Assembly: GCA_025331125.1 (NCBI GenBank)
Contig: JAOALB010000024.1
Span: 107,893-171,892, forward strand
Origin: Mycogone perniciosa
Lineage: Eukaryota; Ascomycota; Sordariomycetes; Hypocreales; Hypocreaceae
Length of the DNA stretch: 64,000 bases
Reading direction: 5' to 3'
Position 1 is the first letter of the stretch; each line of letters begins with the position of its first letter. The position numbers and the translations under genes are program-made. Below, piece by piece: positions 11,221 to 22,272 of the stretch. The notes under the pieces are model-generated. The model was not told the origin of the DNA, did not search any database, and worked only from the letters and a program-made list of their open reading frames with translations.

Positions 11221-12513
11221 ATGGCACACGTGAAAAAGAGGAAACGAAAGCCATCACATAGCCTTGAAGAGGTCAGTGATGACAGTGGCGATGACATGAG
11301 TTCGCGATTCTCCAACTTTTTCAGCCAACCAACTGGGAAGCTCTCACAGCTTGCACTAGCAGGACTCTCAGAGTCAGACCCAGATCCAAAATTGACAATT
11401 CATAACTTCCCACATCGCGGATTTAGTCGTGAGTCAGTTGAAGCGGAAGAAAAGCCCGATCCCGATGGAGAGCAAGAGCGCAAGTCGAGACCCCGGGATG
11501 ATGATCCCAAGGGCCACTTGGACGTGCTGCTTCGCTCCATCGAACAGTTTATGGACCGAGGAGAAATCAGCAAGGCGGCCAGAGCATACGGACTTGTCCT
11601 CCAGCTACGGCCTCAGAGCCGGCCCATCGACATCCGCATGTACAACCTCTGGGCTATTGGGGCGGAGATACTTATGCGTCAAGGAGAGGACAGGCAGCGC
11701 CAGCGTAACAAACAGGCCATGAATTCAAACCTTAGTGAAGAAGCTGCTGATCATCTGAATGGCGGTCATGTTGGCAACGCGTCACGGATGCCAACACCAC
11801 GATGGGGGTCGGCAGTCAATCTGACCAAGGTCAAGGCCTATTTCGAGACCCTGATTCGGCAGCACCCGTACGACCACAGGTTCCCGGATAGGATCTCAGC
11901 CACCGATTTCTGGCTGGCAATTCTTAGCTGCGAAGTGTACAACGCCCATGCAGAGTATAGCGCGGGCCTTGCCCGTATCAACGAGCAGACTGGCGATTGG
12001 GACGACGACTATGCTCAAGAAGACGAGACAAGGCTGCCATATCCCGAAGATGATGAAAGTTTCGACAATACAAACCATAGATTTGGAGCTGGTAGCTCAC
12101 CAAAGGCCGAAGATGAGCTCCAGGGAGAAAGATTGAAAAAAAGGAGGGATGAAGTTCGTAAGCGGGTGCTCGAAGCCATGAGGGACATCACTCAAAGGAT
12201 GGAGAAGCTCATGGAGCAGCCACCCTATTCAAGGAGTGGTCATTTCCTGCGACTGCGCGCAGTGGCGTCTCTTTTCACGGCCGACCTTTGTATACCTTTA
12301 TCCGACACGTCTCCGTTGCAACGCCGTGAGGCGGAAACTAGGAGGGCCTTGGAGCAGCGAGTGGCCAGAACCGCCATCCAAGAACTCGTGAATCACGGAA
12401 GCGATACAGACACGTTTCCTCACACAATGTTTGATCTGTATCTCCTGCAAAGGGAAGGTCTCACAAATTCCCCAGCCCACCTCTACTCGTCGCTCCCTAT
12501 TAGAGAGGTATAG
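11221..12513 (+). CDS. RRN11: RNA polymerase I core-factor subunit, Rrn11-like
   Basis: Single-exon gene, 430 residues. After a basic N-terminus (KKRKRKPSH) come FFSQPTGKLSQLALAGLSES and HFP-type motifs, then a helical repeat region (DVLLRSIEQFMDRGEISKA, YGLVLQLRPQ, NLWAIGAEILMRQ) that fits the fungal Rrn11/TAF1B-associated family with TPR-like helices. Rrn11 forms the Pol I core factor with Rrn6 and Rrn7 at the rDNA promoter. The RRN7 homologue lies in this window at 62367-63994. The gene is convergent with EED with only 82 bases between the stop codons, so the 3' UTRs probably overlap. Identity rests on recalled family motifs. Confidence 0.72.
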   Translation: MAHVKKRKRKPSHSLEEVSDDSGDDMSSRFSNFFSQPTGKLSQLALAGLSESDPDPKLTIHNFPHRGFSRESVEAEEKPDPDGEQERKSRPRDDDPKGHLDVLLRSIEQFMDRGEISKAARAYGLVLQLRPQSRPIDIRMYNLWAIGAEILMRQGEDRQRQRNKQAMNSNLSEEAADHLNGGHVGNASRMPTPRWGSAVNLTKVKAYFETLIRQHPYDHRFPDRISATDFWLAILSCEVYNAHAEYSAGLARINEQTGDWDDDYAQEDETRLPYPEDDESFDNTNHRFGAGSSPKAEDELQGERLKKRRDEVRKRVLEAMRDITQRMEKLMEQPPYSRSGHFLRLRAVASLFTADLCIPLSDTSPLQRREAETRRALEQRVARTAIQELVNHGSDTDTFPHTMFDLYLLQREGLTNSPAHLYSSLPIREV

Positions 12514-12595
12514 TTGGAGGCGAAGGCAATAAAGCTTTAGACCCAGGTCAAAGGGGCAAGTAAAAGGCAGGGACTATATGGATAACGTCTATCTT

Positions 12596-14708
12596 TTACA
12601 CAGCAGAGCCCATATGAGCTTGTGCTCTCTTACCCCAACGCTGCAATATCAATGTTGTGTTTGAACTTCCGACCACCACACACCACTCCCCTCCAGGACT
12701 CCATGCCGCTTGTCGACCGACGAAATTGGCCGATGATGATTCCATCTTGTGGTGTCGCAGTGGCTCATGAGTATCCTCCATGCTGTATCTGGCTGCCCAT
12801 GACTCCAAAGAGTCTGCACTAAACTCAATGCTGTCTACATGACTGGCCTGGGTCGTTTGCACCGGCGTCGCGGACTCCCTGTCACTGCCAATGCCTCGCA
12901 CTCTACCTGCCGTATCTGCTCTTGGCCGCAGGATGACAGGTTTTTGCCAACTAGGCAACTGCACCGATTTGCTCTTGTCTCTACTGGGATCATTCACGGT
13001 TTTAATGAAGTCATGGTAGGCAGTTAGCCTCTTGAAATCCCAGAAAAAGATGTTGCCAGCGGCATTGCAGAATGCAAGAACCGGGTTCTGGTCGGGAACG
13101 TGGTACAGCTTGAATCTCATGAAGAACTGTGGACCGCAATTCGGCGTATGGAACTCGAGCAAGCGTGTATACTGAACCGGACATTGGGGGGATATTACCG
13201 GAACGAAGGCTGAGCGAGTGAGTCTCCCAGGATCTTCGTAGTTGGTTGGAAGCACATTCTGCGGCGTCGGTGCTACGCTTTGCGGCGGCGGCGGTCCGTC
13301 AGAGGAGAAGCCCTCGATCCTCCATAATACAATGACATTATCATGGCAAGCCCTAGATAGGATCAAGTCTCCATAAAAGGCGACACTTGGATGCAGTTAG
13401 AGAGGCCTTGTGACGGGGAGGCTAGGCTGCTCACCAGTCGACAATACCGCTGTGGACGGCAGATGTTGAGAAGTGGGGATAGTGAACTTGCAACGGCGTC
13501 GTGATCGGTTCCGTGGGGAGGTCAGGGATAGTCCACTGTACATGAATATGAGTATTTTCCAGAACGGCTCATCGAAAGTAGAAGTGCTTTACCAGATTTA
13601 TGATTTGGTCATGACCTGCTGAGAGAAGGTAACGGCCAGTATCATGGAAGGCCTGTTGTTCTGTATTAGTATATGTGTGACCTCGATATGATGCAATTCT
13701 CGTTTGCTTGAAAGTGAGGCAACTGCTTACTAGACTGAGAAGATTCCATGAATGGCCCTCACCAGCAAGTATGCACAAGCATGGCTGGCTCTTGTGCACA
13801 GGGTCAATGCTCCATATTCGTACGCTGGTATCGTCTGATGCGGAGGCGATAATGGAAGGATTTACGGGAGAAGTAGCCAGATCATTAACATCCTTGGCTT
13901 GTGGTGAGCTCTCTTGATCAATGGGGACTGGAATAGAGTGGGAAAACCAACGCCTCCGTGACCAACAAAACACTACACGGAAAGCGCTTAGTACATGACA
14001 TATATGTAGTGCTTTCGATATTGGGTGGTGCGTACCTCGACGAGTTGTCCATTGACGACATCATATATCTTGACTTTGGCGTCAACACCGCCAATACAGA
14101 TGTAAGGGACATTTGTAATAGGATCTCTAGTCCAAGTGCAACAGCAGCTTGCAGCTTCATCCTAGAGATGGTGAGAGCGAATCAAGTTTGTCAAGAAACT
14201 CAGCTTACGTCGTCGTCCCGGATGATGTTAATCACCTCGCAAGGGTTGGAATCGCCACTGCTCTGGGAGAGCCTGCACAAAACGATCTGCCATGCCGGAT
14301 TAGGATTGTCATCACAATTGCCTCCAATTGACGCATAGAGGTGTCATTCAGTTGGGGAGCGTACATGTTTCTTGCTGACAGCGGCGAAGACAGCGTCACA
14401 ATCAAGCGGTTGATAGGGACAGAATTTGACGTCAAAAAACTCTAAGAACTCATTTAGTATCGAGGAATCCATCTGATCGAAGAGTTTGGTGGGGGGGGGG
14501 GGTGTGAAAGGAAAAGAGTAAGCTCGTATCGAGGAAGGAACTTGCCTGCAACATTGTCATCGTTAAGGAACCTAGTATCGTTCTGTATTTCATCTCGCCT
14601 GCATCAGTTGTATGATCTGGAAAGGACTAGATCCAGGGAAACCACCTCAAATCCAAATGAGACGCGTAGCTTTGGAAGATCAAAAGCGCTATCGTCGGTG
14701 TTGGCCAT
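12596..14708 (-). CDS. EED: EED homologue, WD40 subunit of Polycomb repressive complex 2
   Basis: Minus-strand exons: 14598-14546, 14441-14365, 14286-14209, 14161-14036, 13972-13952 (21 nt), 13892-13731, 13652-13593, 13535-13435 and 13385-12596, plus a probable first exon starting at ATG 14708 and ending near 14646. The total is about 510 residues. WD-repeat landmarks are FFDVKFCPY, CEVINIIRDDD, YICIGGVDAKVKIYD, SASDDTSVRIWS, FHDTGRYLLSAGHDQIINL, FYGDLILSRACHD and a late GEWCVVVGSSNT. EED binds H3K27me3 and activates the PRC2 methyltransferase. The intron 14545-14442 begins GCAAGT (GC-AG type). The first intron has no GT donor in the phase needed to join DEIQNDTRFL, so the N-terminus is uncertain. 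The 78-nt intron 13730-13653 is in phase and has no stop. Confidence 0.87.
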
Positions 14709-16183
14709 GGTGACCGCAGGCCGTTTTCTTTGTTACACTTGGTTCTTTCGTGACGTGTAGGGACAATACAGGTACGACGCGGTGAATTTCTTAGAAATAA
14801 GAAGCACAGGGTGATGGATTATTGATAAGGTTGGCGGTGTGAGATTGTCGAGGTGGTTGATCTTTGTTTCGCTCCAAGGGAAAACATAGGAACTTCCATG
14901 CTTATACGGAGGATGTATATTCGTTCATGGTATGTTGGTTAGGTACATAGAACCTGGAAGGTCTGAAGGCCGGCCCTTGCGTGTGTGTGCCCTTGCGGTG
15001 GTGGTGGACAATGAGCAGAGTCGTGTGTTTTTTATTTTATTTTTAGCATCAAGATTAGTGGGAGGTCAGGGGACAGCTACCACATTTTTTTCTCCCATCG
15101 AAATACAGCTCAGCCGCCAGTCTACTATTTTCGGTCCCTAGCATTTCAACCGAAGCGAATCCATGATGCCTATCCTAGATTAAGGTATTGAGTATTCTAC
15201 GGAGTCACTATTTACATCGCTGCAAATTGAGACTCAAGCGGAACAGGTCCAGCGGGCTGTACTGCCACTGCACACACTCTCATCCATCTCGTGAAAGACT
15301 ATCACCTTCTTTTCGCTTCAATACCTCGCTTCTCGTACACCAACAAAGTGGTACCATCTCTCAGATTGTGCAGGATCGGTCTTTTGATAGGCCTTATTAA
15401 TGAAACAACCGAGAGATGCTGCATGAAGCCGATGGACGGTTTCAGTGAGACTACACAAACCGTCCAGGTGTTAAGGAGCTGGGCAAACATACCAGATGCT
15501 ACCTCTAACACGAAGATTCCATGGTTCAATGTCAAGTGGCGCACTTAATATGGCTTGATCACCAAAGTTGGTGAGAAAATGAGCATTTGCCTTTCTGTGG
15601 ATATTGCCAAGGTATCAACGCAATGTCTACCTGCCCACCCTGATGACAACCTGACTTGGCTTGACAACTTTTGTGTGTACAACAGCATTTGCACCGTTTC
15701 TCTCACAAGCCCTTGGTTAACATGATTGCGAAACACTCGGCAAACCTCGATACATTGTCCGAGACATATCAGTCATCACTGTTCGCCTACGCCGCAAAAC
15801 TAGGTATGACTGTACAACGTCGCTAAATACATCCGGCCCTCGGATTTCCAACTGGCCTAACAACAGTTTGTTGATGAAATATACAATCTTTAGCTATTTC
15901 TAGGTTTGGTTCGGTTTTGTTGAGAATCCACTATACAGGCTAAGAGTGGTCACGACATTGGTACTTCTACACCGTCCTCTTTCCAGCATCGCAACTATTA
16001 TCATCTTCCGTTCTTCAACTGCATTGTTTTGTAGAAGAGCTTGGAGACTTGTGTGTTTGACAGAGTCCCTCTTCCATCTGCCTTTCATATTGTATACCGA
16101 TCCCTCAAGCGCCACATGCGCACCCAAGCTTCCTCTGATATCAAGGACCTCCTCTTCCAGAGCCCCAAGACTAAGAGTTCCTT
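14709..16183. other. Divergent intergenic, EED and PAS gene
   Basis: 1,475 bases shared by two divergent promoters. Short frames on both strands have no recognisable similarity. One partial mini-hairpin-like site (ctACGGAGtc near 15195) is present. No RNA gene or transposon was recognised. Confidence 0.45.
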
Positions 16184-17941
16184 ATGGACCAGACTTTCAT
16201 AACCATCCACGGTAAGGAATAATTTCTATGCATCCCGGCATCGACCCACGTTTCTAACAATAGTTGATTGGACCTGCTACCCAGACCTGTCTCCGGACGC
16301 CAACACTCTCTTCGCATCGGAATCCATCACCGATATTCTTGGTTATCATCCCTGGGAAGTTCAAAACAGGTCTTGTTTTGATTACTTCCACCCAGAGGAA
16401 GTTTCTTTTGCACGCTTCGTCCACAGCCGCTGTGTCCTGCTGGACAAAGCAGCTGTTCTCCACTACGCCCGCCTGCGCTCCAATGACGGCGGCTGGGTAA
16501 CCTGTGAATGTTGCTTTACGATTGTCTACGATGTTTTAGTAGCTTCCACTGGTGTTTATTGCCGAGGTGAGAGGAGTGAGAGTAAGTACGCTAAACATGG
16601 GCGGAGCCCTATCAGTTCTAGATTCTGCACAGAATATTCCCAGATGGAGGAGGCTAGATGCTAATAGAATTGAAAGGGCGGGCCATTGAGGCACCACGAA
16701 TCAGTCGTACCTTTTCCTGCTCCCCAGATGATCCTAGACACCAGTTCTTGGAGTATCTATCATTCAAAATGGGGGGAAGGGGGGAGCTCCAAGTAGAGCG
16801 TGAACCAAGAGCTGCTCTGATCCTGAACCGCTTCACCAGATCCTTGGAAATTATGTTTGCCACAAATGCTGTTTCTTCTATTCTGGGTCTAACCCCTGAC
16901 AAAGTCCAAGGCAAGAGCTTCTATGAATTCATCCAGGAAAGCTGTTTGGAAAATGCTGTCAGCCGCCTGGAAAATGCAAAAGCAAAAGATTCCATTACTT
17001 ATATGCGTTTCTGGTCAAAGAATCCTCGCCAACAAGAGGAGCCAAAAGAAGGGAGATGGGGAGGAGAAGATACAGAAGACATCGATGATGAATGTGAGTG
17101 GGAGTGCGACGAAGACTGCTTTTGGCAACAGGGGAATTCATCCCAGGGAAATCGCAAAGCTGGTGATTCCTGTGGCGACCACTGGGTCGAGCCCAGCGAT
17201 AATGACTACCTTTGTGGCATAAACAGATATAATGGGTGCCGACACCAAGACTATTTTACTGGAAAAGTTGACCAAAATTTATCGTTTACAGATGTAGTTG
17301 ACGCGCCAGCAATTGGAGTATCGGAGATGATGGAATCTTCATCGGTGCGACCTCTGTCAAGGATCTACACTGGCCCCGGTCAACAGAAGAAGTCACTTGT
17401 CCCATCAGTTGAACTGGAAGCAGTTGTGTCCTGCACTTCAGATGGGTTGGTCGTTGTTCTTCGAAGAGCTAGGCTGCAAATACAGACGCCCCACCATCAA
17501 ATCTATCCATTCAACCACGAGGGTGTCATGATTGATGGATTTGGGGAACAGGGACGCGTGAGGCCCTGCGGCTCACAAGACTCTTCGTCCATACAACAAC
17601 GATCAGGCTCGCCTCAGTTTTTATCACTATATCCAGGAAACACATCATTCGATCAGGTAATGAGATCCATTCGTGGTGTTGCGGTTTTTGCTCAGGCCCT
17701 AGTCAAAATCAATGGAAGCGTTGCATACGTGCCATCTCAAGAACCTTGCTTCAATAACCTCCATGCTGGACCAGGGCAAGGCTCGCATTCTGACCAGCCA
17801 CTATCTGAAGTATTGGCGGTGCATGAGGGAAACGGGAATGCAAACGAATGCGTTACTTTTCGCACGACAGACTTTCCAACGGGAGGATCGATGCATGGTC
17901 GTTTGGCTCTCGACGGCGGATTCAAGGGAAACATGTGCTGA
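16184..17941 (+). CDS. Double PAS-domain protein of unknown output
   Basis: Exons 16184-16211 (28 nt), 16264-16581 and 16668-17941 give 539 residues. The protein starts MDQTFITIHVDW. PAS 1 (about residues 10-115) has SITDILGYHPWEV and CFDYFHPEE; PAS 2 (about 160-232) has FATNAVSSILGLTPDKVQG and FYEFIQE. A Glu/Asp/Cys-rich linker and a long low-complexity C-terminal half follow. No GATA zinc finger, kinase or bHLH region is visible, and the flavin-cysteine LOV signature (NCRFLQ) is absent, so it is not a white-collar photoreceptor as such. It looks like a PAS protein seen in other Sordariomycetes without an assigned function. Both introns splice in phase; the ATG begins at the conserved N-terminus. 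Confidence 0.75.
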
Positions 17942-18658
17942 GCATGGAAGAGCACCACGAAACCGCGTTCTGCATAAATTTCGTATTGATGTTAAAAACA
18001 GGAGGTCTAGTATAGCAAGTTAAGGGCAAAATTAGGCCATCATCCTCTTGAGAGTCGTCAGTACGGAGTATTGTTGACTTGTACGAAGTATGTCACAGGC
18101 TCTTCTAAGGCCCCTGATTTGGCCGCTGCGCTCCCTAACTGTTAAGACTTCAGACGTTCACGTAGAGCACACTAATACATATCATCCATCTTCCCATGCA
18201 AATCAATGGATCTCCGTTTCTCCATTTTTGATAGCATTTGTGCTTAAGTTGAGCATGCATTAGTTATGGCTTTCTAATGGCAGCTTCTTACCCAGGTAGT
18301 ACTAGTACAAAGGAGGTACGTAACAACTAAGCTGGATTGGGCTTAGACCAACAATTGTGACGCCAGTTTGCAGAGGCGATCGTGGAAGCTGGCCATTTTG
18401 GCAACGTCAGCTCAACCCTCTCCTCTCTCTAGGTATTATCTAACACAGCTGGAAGCATCGCCGAGCTAGGTGTCTGCTTTTCAACTCACAACAATTTCTC
18501 TTCGGCCCTCTTTAGCAACTGAATTAATTCAAAAGACGGGAATTTTATTGCGAAAGCCTTGGGACTCGTGACGCTATTCAAGGACGACGTTCTCGATAGC
18601 TACAGCATCAAGTTCGTATCAGTTATATCCTCCCGTCCCCGAGCTTCGGCGTCCCGCA
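17942..18658. other. Intergenic, PAS gene to Yip-family gene
   Basis: 717 bases. It contains two copies of the dispersed mini-hairpin at 18061-18070 and 18081-18090. No gene is seen. Confidence 0.45.
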
Positions 18659-19692
18659 ATGTCGAGCGCAAGGAGCCAGTACCACCGTACTTCGATGGAT
18701 GATGATGACTTGATTGATCCTGATGATGGTAAGGAGAATCAGCAACTCCTGCGAAGTCGAGTTGACGACTGACACCAATGAACCAGCTGATATCAACGAC
18801 TTCGATGACCCTCTGGCTACGCAGTCGTCGAGCCAACCGCTGACGGGCAATATCGGATCCGGATCCTCGGCATCACAGCCGCTCGATGAGGGCTATCTTA
18901 CCTCGCGCATCCCCGGCGAAGACAGAAGAGCACCACAGAACACCATTGATGAAACGGTCTGGGAGACACTTCGCCGTGACCTGCTTGCCGTTTGGGCGAA
19001 GCTAAAAGAGGTTCTGTACCCACGGTACCTGCTTGGTGGCACCATGTTCGATTCCGAAGGAGGCCTTCGCGGCGCGTACTCTAACATCCGCGGGGCTGGC
19101 CTGACGGGCACGAGGGAGGAGCTCACTGGGCTTGCCAGTCGCGTGATGGATGCCGAGGCGCTGCTACAGAGTAACATGAGCCCTGGACTCCGGGACTGGG
19201 ATCTCTGGGGCCCGCTCATCTTCTGTTTGCTATTGAGTTTACTCCTCAGCTTCACTGCGCGTGCCGATCAGAAGGATGCCGTCTTCAGCGGTGTTTTTGC
19301 TCTAATTTGGCTTGGCGAGGCCCTTGTGACGCTACAGATCAAGCTGCTAGGCGGTAACATGTAAGTCACTTTGCTCCTCTCTCTCTCCTTACCGAAACAA
19401 CTGGTTTCTTGGCTGCTTGCATTTCTAACTCACCCGGTACAGTTCATTTGCTCAGAGTGTCTGCATCATCGGCTACACACTTTTTCCTTTGGTGATTGCT
19501 GCTCTCTTATCAGCTCTCAAGTTGCATTGGATTGCCCGCATACCCGTCTATCTCATCCTCATTTCTTGGTCACTCGCCGCTGGCGTTAGTATTCTGGGGG
19601 GCAGCGGCGTTGTCAAGAACCGAGTAGCTATAGCTGTTTACCCACTCTTCGTTTTTTACCTTGGACTGGGTTGTCTTTGCTTCATCAGCTAA
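18659..19692 (+). CDS. Yip1-domain family protein (Yip4/YIPF6-like), Golgi membrane
   Basis: Exons 18659-18728, 18787-19360 and 19443-19692 give 297 residues. A hydrophilic N-terminus (…DDDDLIDPDDADINDF…) is followed by WETLRRDLLAVWAKLKEVLYP, a hallmark of the Yip4/YIPF6 branch, and then about five hydrophobic spans (LWGPLIFCLLLSLLLSFTA; VCIIGYTLFPLVIAALLS; YPLFVFYLGLGCLCFIS at the C-terminus). Yip proteins bind Rab GTPases and help ER-Golgi vesicle transport. Introns are GT-AG with phases 1 and 2. The start at 18659 is the first ATG in frame. Assignment to the Yip4 branch is from memory of the WxxLxxDL motif. Confidence 0.82.
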
Positions 19693-20637
19693 TCCCTCTT
19701 CTTCGATGGGAAGCAACACTCTCGGGTCCGCCTTGGACAGGATTGGGAGCTGGACTTGATTCCTTCGTAAATGGCAAGGTTTAACGCCATTTTCCCGCTG
19801 TACTTTTAGATTGTCTGGTGTCTGGCGGAGGCAAGGGAATGCCATGTGGCAACTTCGATGATGATGACGAGCCATGCTCGAGATAGACCAGATGTTAGTC
19901 TTTTGTTATGACGAGTATTGTCATTCCCCGTTTTCGATTACCTTTGTGCTTGTCATCGTAGTAGTTTGTTCGTACCCGATAAAATTGTTTGAGTACTTTA
20001 CTGCCAAAGCGGGAACTTGCAAAAATTGTGACCTCAGCATAGAGTTTACACAATGGCAATAGTGGCAGTATTTACTTCGTACGAAGTACTTTGTGGTACT
20101 GCTAGGAATGAATGTCTATTTCCAGATGCTGTGCTTCGTAGTTATGTGCAGTAATATTCCCGTAATATTCCAGTGCTAAATTGCTTTGGTTGGTTATTAT
20201 TACCCCTCTTTCAGTTAGGTAGGGCGGTGAACGCGAACGCCGGAATTGTCAATTTATTTCCCAATTATTCTGCAACGCTGGACTGACGACATTGATTGGG
20301 CGATAGGTAGTGTTGCTGGCCGTGGGCCTTGACGAAAACGACTTTTGGCGTCAAAGAACAGCGCGACAACTGTGCCGCTGGCATACACGGGTATTCATCG
20401 TCAGCTGTGTCCGAAACCACATTTTCTTCATACCGGCACAACGATCACATTTTTCTTTCTATCTTTCATTCTTCCTTTGGTTGTTTCTTTGCCTGGGCCA
20501 ACTTGCGCGAAAGTGGACGTGGACGGTTACTCTGTTCTGTTTGTCTGGCTGGTGATCACCTCACGATCCTCCTCGTTATCGACCTCATCCGCTCTCGCCC
20601 TCAATCGCCTCGACCCTCCCAGCCAAGCTTGTCAACC
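19693..20637. other. Intergenic, Yip-family gene to Ran-binding gene
   Basis: 945 bases. It carries a perfect 16-base palindrome at 20073-20088 (fused mini-hairpins). The frame of the next gene is open for about 300 bases upstream of its ATG but has no ATG there, so it is taken as 5' UTR. Confidence 0.45.
20073..20088. repeat. Palindrome TACTTCGTACGAAGTA
   Basis: A perfect 16-base palindrome formed by two inverted copies of the TACGAAGTA element that share GTAC. It is a member of the dispersed family described under findings. Confidence 0.8.
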
Positions 20638-22272
20638 ATGGCTGACGATGCGCAAGGGGCCAGCCCCAAGAACGAGCCAGTCCACCCCGAAGTAGGCGAG
20701 GATGCTGAGACACGTGCCGCCCGGCGAGAGCTCAAACAGTCAACTATCTCTGACCCCCCCGCCACAACTGGCAACTCTACTGGCAACTCTTCCGATGGCA
20801 AAACTACCCGCCCCGATACGCCGGCAGACAATATGTCCGATACACAGGACGAGGATCTCAGGGAACAAATCTCTTCACCCAAGAAAAAGCGTGCACATGA
20901 CCAGCTAGATGGAGGTAGAGATTCCGAGGACAATGATGCCAATAGTGTCGCATCCACCGATTCCGCCAGAGATCGCGCTTCGCGATTAGAGCCCGAGAAG
21001 AAGAGGCACCGGGATGAAGAGTCCAAGGGAGATGCTACGGTACGCGATCCCCCGAGAAAAATGTCTTGATTTTTCTCTAGTTTAACCAACACTATATAGA
21101 ATCCCTCAACGGAAGAAACGGCCGATGCCGGGAAGTCACCGACCAAGAAAGCGCCGCAAACATCGGCTAGTGCCTTCGTAGCCTCAGGATTTGGTAAACT
21201 GGCGACAGGGTCATCGCCATTTGCAGGCCTAAGCGGTTCTCAGGGCAGTGTGTTCGGTTCATCAGGCGACTCCTCGCAGTCTCCATTCGGCTATGTGTCA
21301 GCTGCCCCAGGATCACAACCAGCAACAGCAGTGGCCCCCAAACTTACCTTTGGCGGTGCAAATAATGCCTCGCCATTCGCCGGTCTCTCCTCTGGGGCTA
21401 GCAGATTCGGAAGTGGATTTGGCAGTGGCACCTTTGGCTCTGCGTTGTCGGGGGGCAAGGGGCTTGCAAGTTTTGCTTCCCCCGGAACGAAACCCCTCCA
21501 AAGTGATAAACCCGCGAGACCTTTCGGAGCCCCAGAGAGTGATGCTGAAGACGACGGTGAAGGCGACGAAGACGGAGATGATGACACTGAAGCTAATGAG
21601 GCCGAACGAGCTGCGTCACCGGAGAAGGAATCAGAAGATAAGAAAAAGCTTAGGTTGCAAAGGGGTGAGTGAAAACTTTAACGAAACGTCACTCTGTTAT
21701 ATAACCAAACGTCTGTGCTGACTCCTCGCAGTGGAAGTGGATGACGGAGAAGCAGGCGAGGCAACTATTTTATCTGTGAGGGCAAAAATGTTTCATCATG
21801 ATAAAGAGGCAGGATGGAAAGAACGGGGCGCGGGCATGCTGAAGATCAATGCACCGCAAGGGTGTGTTGAATTTGATGAGTCTGGGTCTCCAATTCCTGG
21901 ATCCTTTGATGCCTCTGGGTTAGACGATGATGATGACGAGGACAAATCTCAGACACACAAGGTTGTCCGGCTCATTATGCGGCAGGACCAAACGCACCGT
22001 GTCATTCTGAATACGGCCATTCTTCCGGCTATGCAGTTTCAAGAAAAAGCATCACTGAAATCCGTTGGGATACTTTTCACTGCGTTTGAGGGTGAACAAG
22101 CCAAACCTGTCAGTGTCACAATGCGGGTTAGTGCCTCCCTTTCCATCTTTCTCTCCCAAGTGCGTTCTCATGACACTGACCACATATTTGCTCTTTCCAG
22201 ATGTCAGCGGCAAACGCTAAGAGCTTTTTGAACGAAATTGGCATCATCCAAAGAGAGCTTCAAAGCAACTAG
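20638..22272 (+). CDS. Ran-binding-domain protein, Yrb2/Hba1/NUP50-like
   Basis: Exons 20638-21039, 21100-21664, 21732-22126 and 22201-22272 give 477 residues. An acidic, Lys-rich N-terminus with nuclear-localisation-like KKKR precedes a Gly/Phe/Ser-rich segment with FG motifs (ASGFGKL, SVFGSSG, FGSGFGSGTFGS). The C-terminal RanBP1-type domain has AKMFHHDKEAGWKERGAGML, RLIMRQDQTHRVILNTAI and the closing ANAKSFLNEI. Such proteins bind Ran-GTP with Crm1 and assist nuclear export, as Yrb2 does in yeast and Hba1 in fission yeast. All introns are GT-AG; the 72-nt last exon restores the domain end. The ATG at 20638 is the only Met near the frame start. Confidence 0.87.

Noticed and set aside
20329..20637. 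In-frame extension upstream of the Ran-binding protein
   Set aside because: No ATG in the extension; taken as 5' UTR.
20601..21146. 181-residue frame antisense to the Ran-binding gene
   Set aside because: Low-complexity mirror of the acidic and serine-rich coding strand, crossing its intron.
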